The translations under genes were made by a program, and so were the position numbers. From the NCBI RefSeq assembly GCF_900099905.1, contig NZ_FNEE01000003.1, positions 1 through 64,000 on the forward strand: DNA of 64,000 nt. The letters are read 5' to 3'. Source of the stretch: Mesorhizobium muleiense. GTDB taxonomy: Bacteria; Pseudomonadota; Alphaproteobacteria; Rhizobiales; Rhizobiaceae. Positions 25,952 through 38,209 of the stretch are shown here, in pieces. How positions within the stretch are numbered: position 1 is the stretch's first letter; the number at the start of each line of letters is the position of its first letter. Below the pieces are notes generated by a model that ran no database searches, was not told the origin of the DNA, and saw nothing but the letters and a program-made list of their open reading frames with translations.

Positions 25952-27910
25952 TCAGTTCACCGGATGCAGCGGCCTGGCCAGTGGTGGCAGCAAGACCTTG
26001 CCGCTGCCTTGCCTCACTTTTTGCAGATTGGGCTTCTTCACAGGTTGCTTGGGCACGCAGTGTCCACGCACCAGTTTTTCGGTTGCCCGGCAGGCGGTGA
26101 TGATCAGCGGGTTCTTGACGCATGCCTTGCCGACCCGATGATAGCCGCGCTTGCAGCCGATAACGATCGAGGGCTTGCCCACGCATCTCCCGTCGATGCG
26201 CTGTTCGTTGCGCTTCCACCTGTCGGCGATCACTGCATTGCGCACGCATTTCAGCCCGACCTGATGGTAACCGGGCAGGCAGTGGATGCTGACCCCGACG
26301 CACTTGCCGTTGACACGCTTTTCGGTGCTGCGGCAGGCAGCCACGAGCGGCTTGTCGACGCATTTGCCGCGGATCGGCCTCTGGCTCGGCAGGCATGTGC
26401 GGCCGGCATCGATGACGACCGGCGGAAGTTGCGGTTTGCCGGGATTGGGTGGCGTATCGACCGCCAGACCATCGGCATTCGGATCAAAATTGCGCTTGAT
26501 GCAGGTAAAATCCTCGCTGCTGTTGTCGACGGTGGCGATCGAACCGTTCTGCTTGATCTCCTGCAGGGTGCACTGGATCGAGCGGGTTCTGACGATGCTG
26601 AACTCGTGTGCGGCGCTCGCCTTGAACACACCGCCATCATTGAAGGCGGCCGTCGTGTCGGTGAAGAATGCGCCGTTCGAGCAGCTGATGCGGTAGTGAA
26701 ACGCACCCGGCGCCTCGCGCTCGACGTCAAACGCCACCTGGCCCTTGCGCGGGCAGAGTTTTTTGAAGCCAGCGCTGTCCGAGACAGTGACCTCGCCCTG
26801 CCAGTCCGAATGCGCCGGCGGGTTGTCGGGGTTGTCCTGAGGTGCGTCGGTGAAGCCGCCCCCACCCGCGCCGGTGCAATTGACGGTGATGTCCTTCCAG
26901 CCGTCGAATGGTTCGAACGGTCCGTTGCCGACGATCTCGGTCTTGTACTGGAAATAGGCGGTGGCGCCGACATCCTCCCATTTCTCATAGGTGGCGAAAT
27001 AGCCATTCTTGGTCGCGTCGTGTGACGCCCACGCCTGCTGCACCTCGGAGGTGATCGGCCCGTCGTTCTTCTGGCGCCAGATGCGCATCGACACGGGCCC
27101 GGCCTGGTTGACCTGCGCCCGGCTCGTGACCTTCAACGACGGGCAGACCGTACCGGGCGTCGAGCCGATCTGGTTCGACTGGTAGGTGGTCAGGAACAGC
27201 TTGACGTTGTCCACGTCGAATTCGCCGAAATCATTGGCGACGTCCTGAACCGGCGGCTTGATGACGGGGTCGCAGACAATTTGGACGTCGAACGTTCCAT
27301 GCTCGGCATAGTGCGAGTCGTACAGCGGATGGGGCCAGTTGCCGCCCTGGGCCTCGCTGACCGCATTGTCCATGTCGAGCGCCGTGTCGGTCAGTGCCGA
27401 GAAGCTTGCATGGAAGCTGTGCGTGAACGAGTAAGACTTTGTCGGCCCATCGGGCTGGAGGTGCTGATTGCACCGGGCAATGATCTGGTCGCCGTAAGGC
27501 ACGACGGCGATACCGGTGTCCGACGACAGCGGTATTATGGAGGGATCGAAGGAGAAATTTTCCTGATGATCGTAGTCCCGGCTGACAGGTGACGTGCTCC
27601 AGATCGGCGGAAACGCGCCGCACTGGCCTGGGCCACAAACGCCGAGCGCCACGCCGACATCCTGCACATAACCTGGCCACCGTGTGTTGAGCTTCATGTG
27701 GCCCCAGAACTGGACGTTGCCGCTCTTAAGCGTGTCCCACTTTTGCTTGTCGCTGGAACCGACATGGATCGTCGTGTTGGCGCTTTCGGTGTTGAACGAC
27801 ATTGACTTGATGTTCGCCTGCTTGGCGAAGGCCGGTGTGGTAGCGAGCGCGGCTGCGATCAGGGCAGCGGTCGCCGCCGTGTTGCGGAAAGCATGCTTGG
27901 CTGAAGACAT
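25952..27910 (-). CDS. Secreted protein of unknown function with six C-terminal Cys-x10-Cys units
   Basis: The 652-residue protein has a signal peptide (cleavage near AFA/K, residue 29), a long middle region with no motif I recognise (about 30-485), and a tail of six units of about 20 residues of the form C-x10-C-V (for example CRSTEKRVNGKCV and CLPGYHQVGLKCV). In the fourth unit the first Cys is replaced by Trp (codon TGG, one base from a Cys codon). Disulfides in the tail suggest an extracytoplasmic location. The next gene upstream on the same strand encodes another secreted protein with related modules. GGGAGAG precedes the ATG. Function unknown. Confidence 0.85.
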   Translation of the reverse strand: MSSAKHAFRNTAATAALIAAALATTPAFAKQANIKSMSFNTESANTTIHVGSSDKQKWDTLKSGNVQFWGHMKLNTRWPGYVQDVGVALGVCGPGQCGAFPPIWSTSPVSRDYDHQENFSFDPSIIPLSSDTGIAVVPYGDQIIARCNQHLQPDGPTKSYSFTHSFHASFSALTDTALDMDNAVSEAQGGNWPHPLYDSHYAEHGTFDVQIVCDPVIKPPVQDVANDFGEFDVDNVKLFLTTYQSNQIGSTPGTVCPSLKVTSRAQVNQAGPVSMRIWRQKNDGPITSEVQQAWASHDATKNGYFATYEKWEDVGATAYFQYKTEIVGNGPFEPFDGWKDITVNCTGAGGGGFTDAPQDNPDNPPAHSDWQGEVTVSDSAGFKKLCPRKGQVAFDVEREAPGAFHYRISCSNGAFFTDTTAAFNDGGVFKASAAHEFSIVRTRSIQCTLQEIKQNGSIATVDNSSEDFTCIKRNFDPNADGLAVDTPPNPGKPQLPPVVIDAGRTCLPSQRPIRGKCVDKPLVAACRSTEKRVNGKCVGVSIHCLPGYHQVGLKCVRNAVIADRWKRNEQRIDGRCVGKPSIVIGCKRGYHRVGKACVKNPLIITACRATEKLVRGHCVPKQPVKKPNLQKVRQGSGKVLLPPLARPLHPVN

Positions 27911-27996
27911 TTTCTCTCTCCCTGAAATGTTGCTTCACGGAGTTTGTCGCCGACTGCAGCGATTAGGTTCACGCGGCGGCTGAAACGCGTCCGACC

Positions 27997-28040
27997 AACA
28001 CCAAAACCCCGCCGGATTGCTCAGGCGAGGTCTTGGTGTT
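27997..28040 (-). terminator. Hairpin terminator after the 1191-residue secreted protein gene
   Basis: On the minus strand ACCTCGCC and GGCGGGGT form a stem followed by TTTTGG, enclosed by a wider AACACCAA/TTGGTGTT stem. It begins about 38 bases after the stop at 28078 and separates that gene from the 652-residue secreted protein gene. Confidence 0.7.
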
Positions 28041-28077
28041 GCGGTCCAAGGTGACGGACTGGTGCGCGCCGGGTCCC

Positions 28078-31000
28078 CTACTGGAGAGCCCGCGGCCTTC
28101 GCCTCGGCTGCTGCAGGATGTTCGGGTTCAGCAGCAGGTTCGGATTGATCTGCAGCGTCGGCGCCCTGCGTATAGGGTGGCAGTCCGGATACTGTCCGAC
28201 TGTCCCGACCGGGCAGCGCCGCCTGATGATCGGCTGGCACCGGCCGTTGATCAGCCGTGAACCAGGCGCGCACTCCAGCTGCGCCCGGCGGCATGCGCCT
28301 CTGATCACCTCGGTCCCGCGCGGGCAGACACAGGCGCCGCGTTTGTTGTGAACCTGGCCGCGGATGGTGCACAGTTCAACCGTCGGTTGCTTGACGATCG
28401 GCAAGCAGGCCCTGCCCCTCAGTTCCGTCCGTCTCGGACAGACGCAATCGCCGCTCTTGGTGCGGATCTGGTCAGGCAGCAGCTTGCACAGGCGTGCCGG
28501 CGGCTCGTCGGTCGACACGCACCTGCGGTTATCCAGCTCGGTTCCGCGCGGGCAGACACAACGCCCGTCGGAGGTACGGATCTGGCCCTTGAGCAGCACG
28601 CAGCGCTCCTTCGGTTTCGGTATGATGACCGTGCCGCCAGCCGACGAGCACTGGCCGTTGCGGAAAGTGGTGCCTTGCGGGCAGACGCAGCGGCCGGCGT
28701 CGTTCATGACGAGGCCCTGCGAGCACGCCTTCTTCCCCTCATTATTCTTGATGGTAAAGGGATGGCAGGCATAGGCCTTGCCGCGATCGCCCTGCACGCT
28801 GGTCAGGTCGCCTGAGAGCATTTTGCCGGCACCTCGCACCGGCGTGTCGGGCGACAGCACGCCGACGCAGTTCTGGCCGCTGACGGCGCCCTGCAGATCG
28901 GCCAGGCGGCCGTCGTCGGGAATGATCGCGGTCACACGGTGAACGTGGCTTTCCCCGGCGCCGAGCGTCAGGTTGGCGATGCAGGATGCCGGCAAGGTCG
29001 CCGGTTCCGGCGCACAGCCGAAGGGCGGGTCGATCGAGGTGATCGCCACGCCTTCCAGCCGGCCGAGGCCTTCGACACCGATCGCATCACCAATGCGAAC
29101 CGGACCGGAGAAGGCGTTTTTCCCATCATTCGCGATGGTCAACTCGAACGAGCAGGGCTGGCCGATCCGGCACTCGGCATCGCCGGTCTTCTCGAAACGG
29201 ATGCTCAAGGCGCCGCCACCCTTGGCGCAGGCCCTGCCGATCGGATGGACGATGTCGTCTCCTGGCGCCGGACCGTAGGAACCGCGTGCGCAGTTCTCGA
29301 ACACGCCATTCGCCGCAAGCGCCACGTCGAAGTGGCGGCTGGTTCCGGGCGTCATGACGGCGCCGGGAATCTGGCACGACAACGCATTGGCCGGAACCGG
29401 TCCGCACGTCCATTCCGCGCCGTCGGGAGTGACGGTCTGGATCTGGACGGGCGCGCTGCCAGCCACCAGCGTGGCGGCATCGTTGACCCAAACCGGACCG
29501 GTGGGGGCACTGGTGCCGGTGCTGATGACGGTGATGCGGCAGGTGACGGCCGCAGCACCGGCCAGCGCTCCGCTGCACAGTTTGGTGAGGCGCATGGCCG
29601 GCTTGCCGCTGTCAGAATGACGGATGCGTTGCCTGGCGCATGCCCTGTTGTTGGTGAGGTCGTTCTCGCCGGGGATGGCTTTCACCTCGGCGCAGTTCTG
29701 GACCGTGTTTGGCCGGTAGCCGGCCGGCATCACCGCCTTGACGAAGATTGGCGTGGAAGCGCCCGGCGAGAGCACAATGCCGGCATTGTCGCAACGGAAC
29801 TGGCCGGGGCCGTTCGGTCCGCATGTCCATGGCGGGATCGGGCCGAAGCTCGACGATGCCGGCACGCCACCCGGATAGGTGTCGGTAACCGTCAGCGGCC
29901 CGTCGTAGCGGACGTTGCCGTTGTTGATGATATCGATCACGAAGGTGCAGACACCATCTGCCGTGCAGACCGGGGTGCGGGCACGCTTCTTCAGGATCAG
30001 ATCGACCTTCTTTTCCACCGGCGGCCGGCAGTCGCGGTCCCGGTCGCCACGCCGGCAGATCGGGATCGAGGCGCCGGCACGGCCTTCACAGGGATGCCAG
30101 ACTTCGACGTCGCCGACATGCCCTTCTACCTCAGGGCCTTCTACCTCGGGGTCTTCGAAATAGCCGTCAAAGTCGACGAACCACGCGCCGAAAGGCGGCA
30201 CGTTGGCCGGCTTGACCAGCGCCGTCGGCGTGATCTGCACACCGTGCACGGCGAGCGGCCCGCCGCCGGCAAGCCGTTCGGCAAGCACGGGGTTGTCGCG
30301 CAACTTATCTGCGGTCTTGACCTGCGTCTCGGTGCAGATGCTCGCGTCGAGATTGCCGTCGGCGTCATAGCCATATTGCAGGTCGAGGCCGCCAGCCGAC
30401 TGCCGGTTGTCTTGCGGGAAGCCGACCGCATAGTCCTGCGGCATTTCCACCCAGATTGATTCCGTCGCCGGATCGTCCGGGTTTTCGCGCCCGTAGCGGA
30501 AGACCTCGCCCGTGCCGGTATCGGCGAACCGGCTGTAGTCGTAGCGGTTTTCCACCGGGCCGCGCTGGGCCAGGTACATGAAGCCGCTGATGTCGAAAGC
30601 GATGTCGGTGACGGCGTGGTCGTTGTCGGCCTTGACCGTCAATTCCCAGCGCGGGTCGCCAGCAAAGCTGCCGTCGCGGGCAACGCCCACCGACCAGAGC
30701 TCGGCCTTTTCAGCGACGGAATAATAGAGGCGGCCGCCGTGATAGGCGACGGACCAGACGCGACGCTCATCCTGCGTATAACCCCAGCTGTCGGGGTCCT
30801 CGCTGTCGAAGGCAGCATCCTCGATGTCCATCACCAGGCCATCGTCGGCAAGCGGGACCAGCCCGTGCGCCGGGCGTCCGGCAACGCCATGGTCGAACCT
30901 GTCGAGCAGTACGCCGTTGGCGTCGATGCGGTGAATGAGACCGGTGTCGAGGTCGCTGGCGAAGAACTGGCGGCGGATAGTATCGAAGGTGACGTCGCCG

Positions 31001-31653
31001 ATGCCAGGGCCGCTGTTGGTGTCGAGGTCGGCGAATTTGCTGACCTGGCCGGTGATGCCGTTGATCTTCCAGATCGTGCCCGGTCCGCCACCGTTCTCGG
31101 TGCCGAACTGGCCGTCCATGAAGGTGGCGCCGGCAGCACCGCGACGCTGCCGCTCGGGACGACCGTCCGCATCTTCGTCTGACGTGACGATGCGGACGCC
31201 ATGCAGCGAGGTGGCGCCGGCATAGAGGTTCGCAATGCCCGAGGGAGCACCGTCTCGTACGCCGTCGGCATAGGTGATGCCGAACACCTGGCCGATCTGC
31301 CCGGCCGTCACTTCGAAGGGCGGCGGCGTGAAGACGAGTTGGCCGGAGGCCCGCCCGCCCAGCCTTGAAACGTCAAAGACGCGCAAGGTTGCGCGCGTCG
31401 TGTCGATAAAGGTTTCGTCGACCGGGTCGACGCTGGGCGGCAGGCCCTCCTCAAGATCACGAATGACGGTACCGGAAAATCCGGTCACGGCCATCGAGCC
31501 TGGATAGATGATCTGCGTTTCCTGCGCTTGGACGGCACCGCCAAGCCACAGGATGGTGGCGAGCGCCAACGCCGGAAAGCCGCTGGCCGGTTGCATCGCA
31601 CGGCGCAAACGGCCAGCACGAGAGCGCACGAACGCGCCGTGGTCGCAAGACAT
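28078..31653 (-). CDS. Large secreted protein with propeller-like N-terminal region, DUF11-type repeats and Cys-rich tail
   Basis: The 1191-residue protein opens with a basic N-terminus and a hydrophobic signal ([18 protein letters not shown], cleavage near residue 43). Residues about 60-480 hold phrases typical of beta-propeller or NHL-like surfaces ([29 protein letters not shown]). Residues about 560-920 contain three DUF11-like modules, each with a variant of [20 protein letters not shown]. The tail (about 985-1160) has four units C-x11-13-CVC-x10-C and two C-x10-C units. Start 31653 has GGGGGGAATTCC before ATG. An extracellular adhesion or matrix role is plausible but unproven. It faces dnaK divergently. 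Confidence 0.85.
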   Translation of the reverse strand: MSCDHGAFVRSRAGRLRRAMQPASGFPALALATILWLGGAVQAQETQIIYPGSMAVTGFSGTVIRDLEEGLPPSVDPVDETFIDTTRATLRVFDVSRLGGRASGQLVFTPPPFEVTAGQIGQVFGITYADGVRDGAPSGIANLYAGATSLHGVRIVTSDEDADGRPERQRRGAAGATFMDGQFGTENGGGPGTIWKINGITGQVSKFADLDTNSGPGIGDVTFDTIRRQFFASDLDTGLIHRIDANGVLLDRFDHGVAGRPAHGLVPLADDGLVMDIEDAAFDSEDPDSWGYTQDERRVWSVAYHGGRLYYSVAEKAELWSVGVARDGSFAGDPRWELTVKADNDHAVTDIAFDISGFMYLAQRGPVENRYDYSRFADTGTGEVFRYGRENPDDPATESIWVEMPQDYAVGFPQDNRQSAGGLDLQYGYDADGNLDASICTETQVKTADKLRDNPVLAERLAGGGPLAVHGVQITPTALVKPANVPPFGAWFVDFDGYFEDPEVEGPEVEGHVGDVEVWHPCEGRAGASIPICRRGDRDRDCRPPVEKKVDLILKKRARTPVCTADGVCTFVIDIINNGNVRYDGPLTVTDTYPGGVPASSSFGPIPPWTCGPNGPGQFRCDNAGIVLSPGASTPIFVKAVMPAGYRPNTVQNCAEVKAIPGENDLTNNRACARQRIRHSDSGKPAMRLTKLCSGALAGAAAVTCRITVISTGTSAPTGPVWVNDAATLVAGSAPVQIQTVTPDGAEWTCGPVPANALSCQIPGAVMTPGTSRHFDVALAANGVFENCARGSYGPAPGDDIVHPIGRACAKGGGALSIRFEKTGDAECRIGQPCSFELTIANDGKNAFSGPVRIGDAIGVEGLGRLEGVAITSIDPPFGCAPEPATLPASCIANLTLGAGESHVHRVTAIIPDDGRLADLQGAVSGQNCVGVLSPDTPVRGAGKMLSGDLTSVQGDRGKAYACHPFTIKNNEGKKACSQGLVMNDAGRCVCPQGTTFRNGQCSSAGGTVIIPKPKERCVLLKGQIRTSDGRCVCPRGTELDNRRCVSTDEPPARLCKLLPDQIRTKSGDCVCPRRTELRGRACLPIVKQPTVELCTIRGQVHNKRGACVCPRGTEVIRGACRRAQLECAPGSRLINGRCQPIIRRRCPVGTVGQYPDCHPIRRAPTLQINPNLLLNPNILQQPRRRPRALQ

Positions 31654-32155
31654 GGAATTCCCCCCGCGGGCGACGGGCGAAACATCCGACGTTTCCGCGC
31701 AAATCAGGGCAAGGCGCGACGTTCCGGCACGTTTTTCCCTGATCGAATTGTCTGCTTTCCTCGTGATCACGATATGCCGGCTCTTACGCATGGTCAACGC
31801 AACAAGCGAAACGCCTGGCATATCGACCCCACCCCGAAAGCGGTGGTCGCGCCGAGCCTGGATTTCCAGTCATGGCCTTTCCTTTCCAGGGCCGCACCAC
31901 GCGGCGCATCTGGGTGTCAGTCGCGAACCGACGCGGAAAGGTTCATGGGCCGGAGAACCCTGGCCGGGCCGGGAAAAGGATGTGTTGGATGCCTTGCGCA
32001 GAATGCTTGCGCGCCGCGCAGCCTGTTCTTATATACGCGCCAAGCCGTTCGGCGCCGGAATGCCGGTTGCCGAAGCGGAATTTCTTGTGAACAGGGGCTT
32101 TCGTCGGAACGCCTGTACGGGTCCTGAGAGCCTGCTTAGCGGAGAGATTAGAAAA
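31654..32155. promoter_or_regulatory. Divergent gap before dnaK with a possible heat-shock promoter
   Basis: This 502-base gap separates the secreted-protein gene from dnaK. CTTGCG at 32006-32011 and CTTATATA at 32028-32035, with a 16-base spacer, resemble the alphaproteobacterial RpoH (sigma-32) promoter pattern, which would give a leader of about 115 bases. No CIRCE element (the HrcA site) was seen. The rest of the gap holds no convincing gene. Confidence 0.5.
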
Positions 32156-34072
<1,917 letters not shown>

Positions 34073-34095
34073 GCGGCCTGCCGGCAGGTTTAGGC

Positions 34096-34197
34096 GCATG
34101 ACCCCGAAATCGGAATCGATTTCCGGAAAGGATCATGCGCAAAAATCAAAGTGCTATAGCGTCCTTTGCGTGTCCAACAGGACGCGCGGCGCTGTAG
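34096..34197. repeat. Interspersed repeat, family D, copy 1
   Basis: About 100 bases beginning gcatgaccccgaaatcgg, continuing with atcatgcgcaaaaatcaaag and ending gacgcgcggcgctgtag. It is about 80 percent identical by eye to 49164-49266. Inner inverted segments (GCATGA with TCATGC; CGTCC with GGACG) allow folding. This family is widespread in rhizobial intergenic DNA, from memory. Confidence 0.85.
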
Positions 34198-34198
34198 T

Positions 34199-34226
34199 AA
34201 AGCCCGGCGTAAAGCCGGGCTTTTTT
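34199..34226 (+). terminator. Rho-independent terminator of dnaK
   Basis: AGCCCGGC (34201-34208), loop GTAAA, GCCGGGCT (34214-34221), then a run of T. It lies 127 bases after the dnaK stop, following repeat D1, and implies that dnaJ has at least partly separate transcription. Confidence 0.9.
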
Positions 34227-34383
34227 GCCACTCTGGCCGAAAAAGTGCGCGCCTGATCGAAAAAATGCGGGCAAGCCCGTGTCAACACTGGCATCCCGGC
34301 TCCATCGCACCTAAATCGGAACAGCGTGCCGGCGAACGACGCAAAGTGCTTCAAGACGTTGAATATCCGGACTGCGGGAAAAG

Positions 34384-35514
34384 ATGAAAGCTGATTTCTA
34401 CGAAACGCTGGGCGTGCAAAAGGGGGCCGACGAGAAGGAGCTCAAGAGCGCTTTCCGCAAGCTGGCCATGCAGTTCCACCCCGATCGCAATCCCGGCGAT
34501 CATGCCTGCGAGCACAAGTTCAAGGAAATCAACGAAGCCTACGAGACGTTGAAGGATCCGCAGAAGCGGGCGGCCTACGACCGTTTCGGCCACGCCGCCT
34601 TCGAACAGGGCGGCATGAACGGCGGCGCACACGGCTTCGGCGCCGGCGGTTTCGCCGACATCTTCGAGGATATTTTCGGCGACATGATGGGCGGGCGTCA
34701 GCGCCGTTCGTCAGGCGGACGCGAGCGCGGTGCAGACCTGCGCTACAATATGGAAATCACGCTGGAGGAGGCGTTTGCCGGCAAGACGGCGCAGATCCAC
34801 GTGCCGGCATCGATCTCCTGCATGGAATGCTCCGGCAGCGGCGCCAAGCCCGGCACCCAGCCCGTCACCTGCTCGATGTGCAACGGCCACGGCAAGGTGC
34901 GCGCCACGCAAGGCTTCTTCTCGATCGAGCGCACCTGCCCGCAATGCCAGGGACGTGGCCAGACCATCAAGGAGCCGTGCGCGAAATGCGCCGGCCAGGG
35001 CCGCGTCACCGAGGAGCGCTCGCTGTCGGTCAACATCCCGGCCGGCATTGAGGACGGCACCCGCATCCGCCTCGCCAATGAGGGCGAGGCCGGCCTGCGC
35101 GGCGGCCCGTCGGGCGATCTATATATTTTCCTGGCGGTCAAGCCGCACGAATTCTTCCAGCGCGACGGCGCCGATCTCTACTGCAAGGTGCCGATCTCAA
35201 TGACGACGGCTGCCCTTGGCGGTTCCTTCGAGGTGACGACGCTGGACGGCACCCAGACGAAGGTCAAGGTGCCGGAAGGCACCCAGAACGGCCGTCAGTT
35301 CCGCCTCAAGGGCAAGGGCATGCCGGTGCTGCGCCAGCACAATGTCGGCGATCTTTACATCCAGACCGCGGTCGAGACGCCGCAGAACCTGTCCCGCCGC
35401 CAGCGCGAGTTGCTGGAGGAGTTCGAGCAGCTTTCCTCGAAGGATAATTCGCCGCAGTCGAGCGGCTTTTTCGCCCGCATGAAGGACTTTTTCGAGACCT
35501 TCAGCGAGCGCTGA
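34384..35514 (+). CDS. dnaJ: Chaperone protein DnaJ (Hsp40)
   Basis: The 376-residue type I J-protein stimulates DnaK ATPase. The J domain (about 1-70) carries the essential HPD in [12 protein letters not shown] Gly/Phe-rich linker follows ([21 protein letters not shown]). Four zinc-binding CxxCxGxG repeats lie at about residues 143-208 ([32 protein letters not shown]), then the C-terminal substrate domains. The upstream site is weak (GGGAAAAG before ATG). Confidence 0.98.
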   Translation: MKADFYETLGVQKGADEKELKSAFRKLAMQFHPDRNPGDHACEHKFKEINEAYETLKDPQKRAAYDRFGHAAFEQGGMNGGAHGFGAGGFADIFEDIFGDMMGGRQRRSSGGRERGADLRYNMEITLEEAFAGKTAQIHVPASISCMECSGSGAKPGTQPVTCSMCNGHGKVRATQGFFSIERTCPQCQGRGQTIKEPCAKCAGQGRVTEERSLSVNIPAGIEDGTRIRLANEGEAGLRGGPSGDLYIFLAVKPHEFFQRDGADLYCKVPISMTTAALGGSFEVTTLDGTQTKVKVPEGTQNGRQFRLKGKGMPVLRQHNVGDLYIQTAVETPQNLSRRQRELLEEFEQLSSKDNSPQSSGFFARMKDFFETFSER

Positions 35515-35656
35515 TGGCGACTCTCGCCGATCGGATGTAGAATACAACCGAGCGGAAGCTCCCCTAGCGTCATCAACACCTTATACCGGCGTCCGCCTTG
35601 CCTTGAAGCCCGTAGCTGCTAAGTAGCCACTCGGGGGACCGTTCAGGAGAACTTGC

Positions 35657-36262
35657 ATGGCACATGGTCCCGGACTGCGAAAGACGCTGGCAGAGAAGTT
35701 CGACGACGAACTGAAGTTCTTCAAGGGCTGGATCGACAAGCCGAAGGCGGTCGGTTCGATCGTGCCGACCAGTTCTATCACGGCCCGCAAGATGGCCTCC
35801 GTCGTCAACCCGATGTCGGGCCTGCCGGTGCTCGAAGTCGGGCCCGGCACCGGTGTCATCACACGAGCCATCCTCGCCCACGGCGTAAAGCCTGAAAATC
35901 TCTACGCAGTCGAATACTCCCCCGATTTCGTGCGCCATCTGCGACAGCTCTATCCCGGCGTCAACGTCATCGAGGGCGATGCCTTCAATCTCGATGCGAC
36001 GCTCGGCGACAAGAGCGGCCTGACCTTCGATTCGGTCATCTCCGGCGTGCCATTGCTCAATTTCCCGGTCGAACAGCGCGTCGCCTACGTCGAAAGCCTT
36101 CTCGACCGCATCCCGACGGGCCGCCCGGTCGTGCAGCTGACCTACGGCCCGCTGTCGCCGATCCCGCCCGGCCGCGGCGACTACACGGTCGAGCATTTCC
36201 ATTTCGTCATCCGCAACATCCCACCAACGCAGCTGTGGATCTACCGGCGCGGGGCGCATTAG
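35657..36262 (+). CDS. pmtA: Phospholipid N-methyltransferase
   Basis: The 201-residue SAM-dependent enzyme methylates phosphatidylethanolamine to phosphatidylcholine at the membrane. The N-terminal amphipathic KTLAEKFDDELKFFKGWIDK and the SAM motif VLEVGPGTGVITRAIL near residue 59, with AVEYSPDF near 83, match the Rhodobacter/Sinorhizobium-type PmtA. A PmtA gene just after dnaJ is also the arrangement I recall in Sinorhizobium. AGGAG lies 7 bases before the ATG. Confidence 0.92.
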   Translation: MAHGPGLRKTLAEKFDDELKFFKGWIDKPKAVGSIVPTSSITARKMASVVNPMSGLPVLEVGPGTGVITRAILAHGVKPENLYAVEYSPDFVRHLRQLYPGVNVIEGDAFNLDATLGDKSGLTFDSVISGVPLLNFPVEQRVAYVESLLDRIPTGRPVVQLTYGPLSPIPPGRGDYTVEHFHFVIRNIPPTQLWIYRRGAH

Positions 36263-36310
36263 CTTCTCCGCGCAAAGCCGTTCGGCGATTAGTGGAAACG
36301 CGCGTCACTT

Positions 36311-36486
36311 CGTCATCCACGGGAGCGTAGCGACGCAGCCCAGACCCGAGAATCCATGCCGGGACATCTGAGCACCGCAGCGGTACAGAATTCTGCTCCG
36401 CGGCACTCCGCGGCCAAGGTCGCGGAATGGATCCCAGGGTCTCCGCGACGGAGCTTCGCTCCTGCTCCGCCCAGGGATGACGAAGT
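36311..36486. repeat. Family C repeat, two facing copies
   Basis: An inverted copy (36311-36360, gtcatccacgggagcgtagc) faces a direct copy (36426-36486, aatggatcccagggtctccg ending gggatgacgaag). The pair forms one large dyad between pmtA and the FMN reductase gene. It is diverged from the copies at 302 and 6503. Confidence 0.78.
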
Positions 36487-36540
36487 TGGCGTTGATTTGA
36501 CAGATCCCTGGCTGTACCTGTCCGGGAACAAGGGGGCCCG

Positions 36541-37137
36541 ATGGCAGTGATCGCGAAAATTCTCGTCTTCGCCGGTTCGAATCGCTTTGGCGCCTACAGC
36601 GGCAGGACCGCCGATGTGGCGCAGAAGGAACTCGCCCTGCACGGCGCCGAGGTGACCCGCATCTCGCTTGCCGACTATCCGCTGCCGATCCTCGACGAGG
36701 ACCTGGAAAAGGAGAAAGGCATTCCCGAGAACGCCATCAAGCTTGCCCGGCAAATTGCGGCCCATGACGGGCTGCTGATCGCGACGCCCGAATATAACGG
36801 CTCGATCCCGCCGCTGCTCAAGAATACCATCGATTGGGTGAGCCGGGTGCGCACGGATGACGGGCGGTCGTTCAGGCCGTTCACCGGCAAGCCCGCTGGC
36901 CTTTGTTCGTCTTCCAAAGGACATTTCGCCGGGGTACGCTGCATCAACCATCTGCGCGCCGTGCTGGTGCGCTGCCAGATGGAGGTGGTGACGCCGGAGT
37001 GCTCTGTCCCGGAGGGCGGCAACGCCTTCGACGAGGACGGGAATTTCAGGGACGAGCGACTGCACAGATCGATGGAGCACCTATGCCGCACGCTGATCGA
37101 AACCTCGCGCCTGCTGTCGACGCGGATCGAGGCGTGA
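36541..37137 (+). CDS. NADPH-dependent FMN reductase family protein
   Basis: The 198-residue flavodoxin-like protein has the FMN phosphate motif [16 protein letters not shown] near residue 10 and the family hallmark [25 protein letters not shown] near 79. It probably reduces quinones, azo compounds or free FMN in the cytoplasm. A GGGGG element precedes ATG 36541. The stop overlaps a possible GTG start of pyrF (GTGA), so the two may be coupled. Confidence 0.9.
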   Translation: MAVIAKILVFAGSNRFGAYSGRTADVAQKELALHGAEVTRISLADYPLPILDEDLEKEKGIPENAIKLARQIAAHDGLLIATPEYNGSIPPLLKNTIDWVSRVRTDDGRSFRPFTGKPAGLCSSSKGHFAGVRCINHLRAVLVRCQMEVVTPECSVPEGGNAFDEDGNFRDERLHRSMEHLCRTLIETSRLLSTRIEA

Positions 37138-37157
37138 TCCAGGAGCGCGCCAGCACC

Positions 37158-37841
37158 ATGCAAGACAGGCTGATCGTCGGCCTCGACGTGCCGACGCTGA
37201 AGGACGCCGAGACGGTGGTGCGCGAGCTCGACGGGGTCGTCTCCTTCTACAAGATCGGCTATCAGCTCGCCTTCGCCGGCGGCCTCGACTTCGCTCGCGA
37301 GCTCGCCAGCGGCGGCACCAGGATCTTCCTCGACATGAAGCTTCTCGACATCGACAACACGGTAGCCAAGGGCGTCGAGGCCATTGCCAGGATGGGCATG
37401 ACCATGCTGACGCTGCACGCCTATCCGAAGACGATGAAGGCAGCGGTCGCGGCCGCCAGGGGCAGCGATCTCTGCCTGCTTGGCGTCACCGTGCTGACCT
37501 CGATGGACGAGCAGGACGTGATCGACGCCGGTTATGAGCATGACCCGCATACGCTGGTGCTGAGGCGCTCCGAGCAGGCGCTGCATGCCGGCATGGGCGG
37601 CATCGTCTGCTCGGCCGAGGAAGCGGAGGCGGTGCGCCGGATCGTCGGCCCCAACATGGCCGTCGTCACGCCGGGGATACGGCCCAAGGGCAGCGACCAT
37701 GGCGACCAGAAACGCGTCGTCACGCCGGCGCAGGCGATCCGCAACGGCTCCAGCCATCTCGTCGTCGGCCGGCCGATCGTCAGCGCCGCCGACAGGCGAG
37801 CGGTCGCGGAAGCAATTCTTGACGAAATGCGCTCGGCCTAA
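37158..37841 (+). CDS. pyrF: Orotidine 5'-phosphate decarboxylase
   Basis: The 227-residue TIM barrel converts OMP to UMP, the last step of pyrimidine synthesis. Family motifs are [14 protein letters not shown] at the start, the catalytic [18 protein letters not shown] near residue 58, GVTVLTSMD near 108, and [25 protein letters not shown] near 170. AGGAG (37141-37145) favours ATG 37158. An in-frame GTG eight codons earlier, overlapping the upstream stop, is an alternative. The DUF1330 gene follows at 17 bases. Confidence 0.95.
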   Translation: MQDRLIVGLDVPTLKDAETVVRELDGVVSFYKIGYQLAFAGGLDFARELASGGTRIFLDMKLLDIDNTVAKGVEAIARMGMTMLTLHAYPKTMKAAVAAARGSDLCLLGVTVLTSMDEQDVIDAGYEHDPHTLVLRRSEQALHAGMGGIVCSAEEAEAVRRIVGPNMAVVTPGIRPKGSDHGDQKRVVTPAQAIRNGSSHLVVGRPIVSAADRRAVAEAILDEMRSA

Positions 37842-37858
37842 CAATTCGGAGAACAAGC

Positions 37859-38146
37859 ATGCCGAAGGGATACTGGATCGCCCGCGTCGATGTGCGCGAT
37901 GCGGAAGGTTACAAGGACTATGTCACTGCCGCCAAACCGGCTTTCGATCGTTTCGGCGCCGTTTTCCTGGCACGAGGCGGTGCGCATGAAAAAGCAGAAG
38001 GGCCGGGCCGCGACCGCAACGTGATCATCGAGTTTCCGTCATTGGCTGCGGCGCACGATTGCTATCACTCGCCCGAATACCAGCGCGCCGTCGCGATCCG
38101 GCAGAAGGTGGCCGACGGCGAGATCGTGCTGGTCGAAGGGGTTTAG
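37859..38146 (+). CDS. DUF1330 family protein
   Basis: The 95-residue protein MPKGYWIARVDVRDAEGYKD belongs to the DUF1330 ferredoxin-fold (dimeric alpha-beta barrel) group, with the typical FDRFGAVFLARGG and FPSLAAAHDCYHSPEYQRAV segments. Its role is unknown. It follows pyrF by 17 bases with a GGAG site, so it is likely cotranscribed. Confidence 0.9.
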   Translation: MPKGYWIARVDVRDAEGYKDYVTAAKPAFDRFGAVFLARGGAHEKAEGPGRDRNVIIEFPSLAAAHDCYHSPEYQRAVAIRQKVADGEIVLVEGV

Positions 38147-38209
38147 TTCAGCGGCCACCGCCGTGGCGTGCATAGTCATTTGGAACCGTCGCGAACGTGC
38201 CCGCGGCGT

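Noticed and set aside
28939..30459. Plus-strand open frame of 506 codons opposite the large secreted protein
   Set aside because: Antisense shadow; the minus-strand protein has a signal peptide, repeats and a ribosome site.
31508..32155. Upstream extension of the dnaK frame
   Set aside because: DnaK starts at [14 protein letters not shown]. The extension crosses the divergent promoter region.
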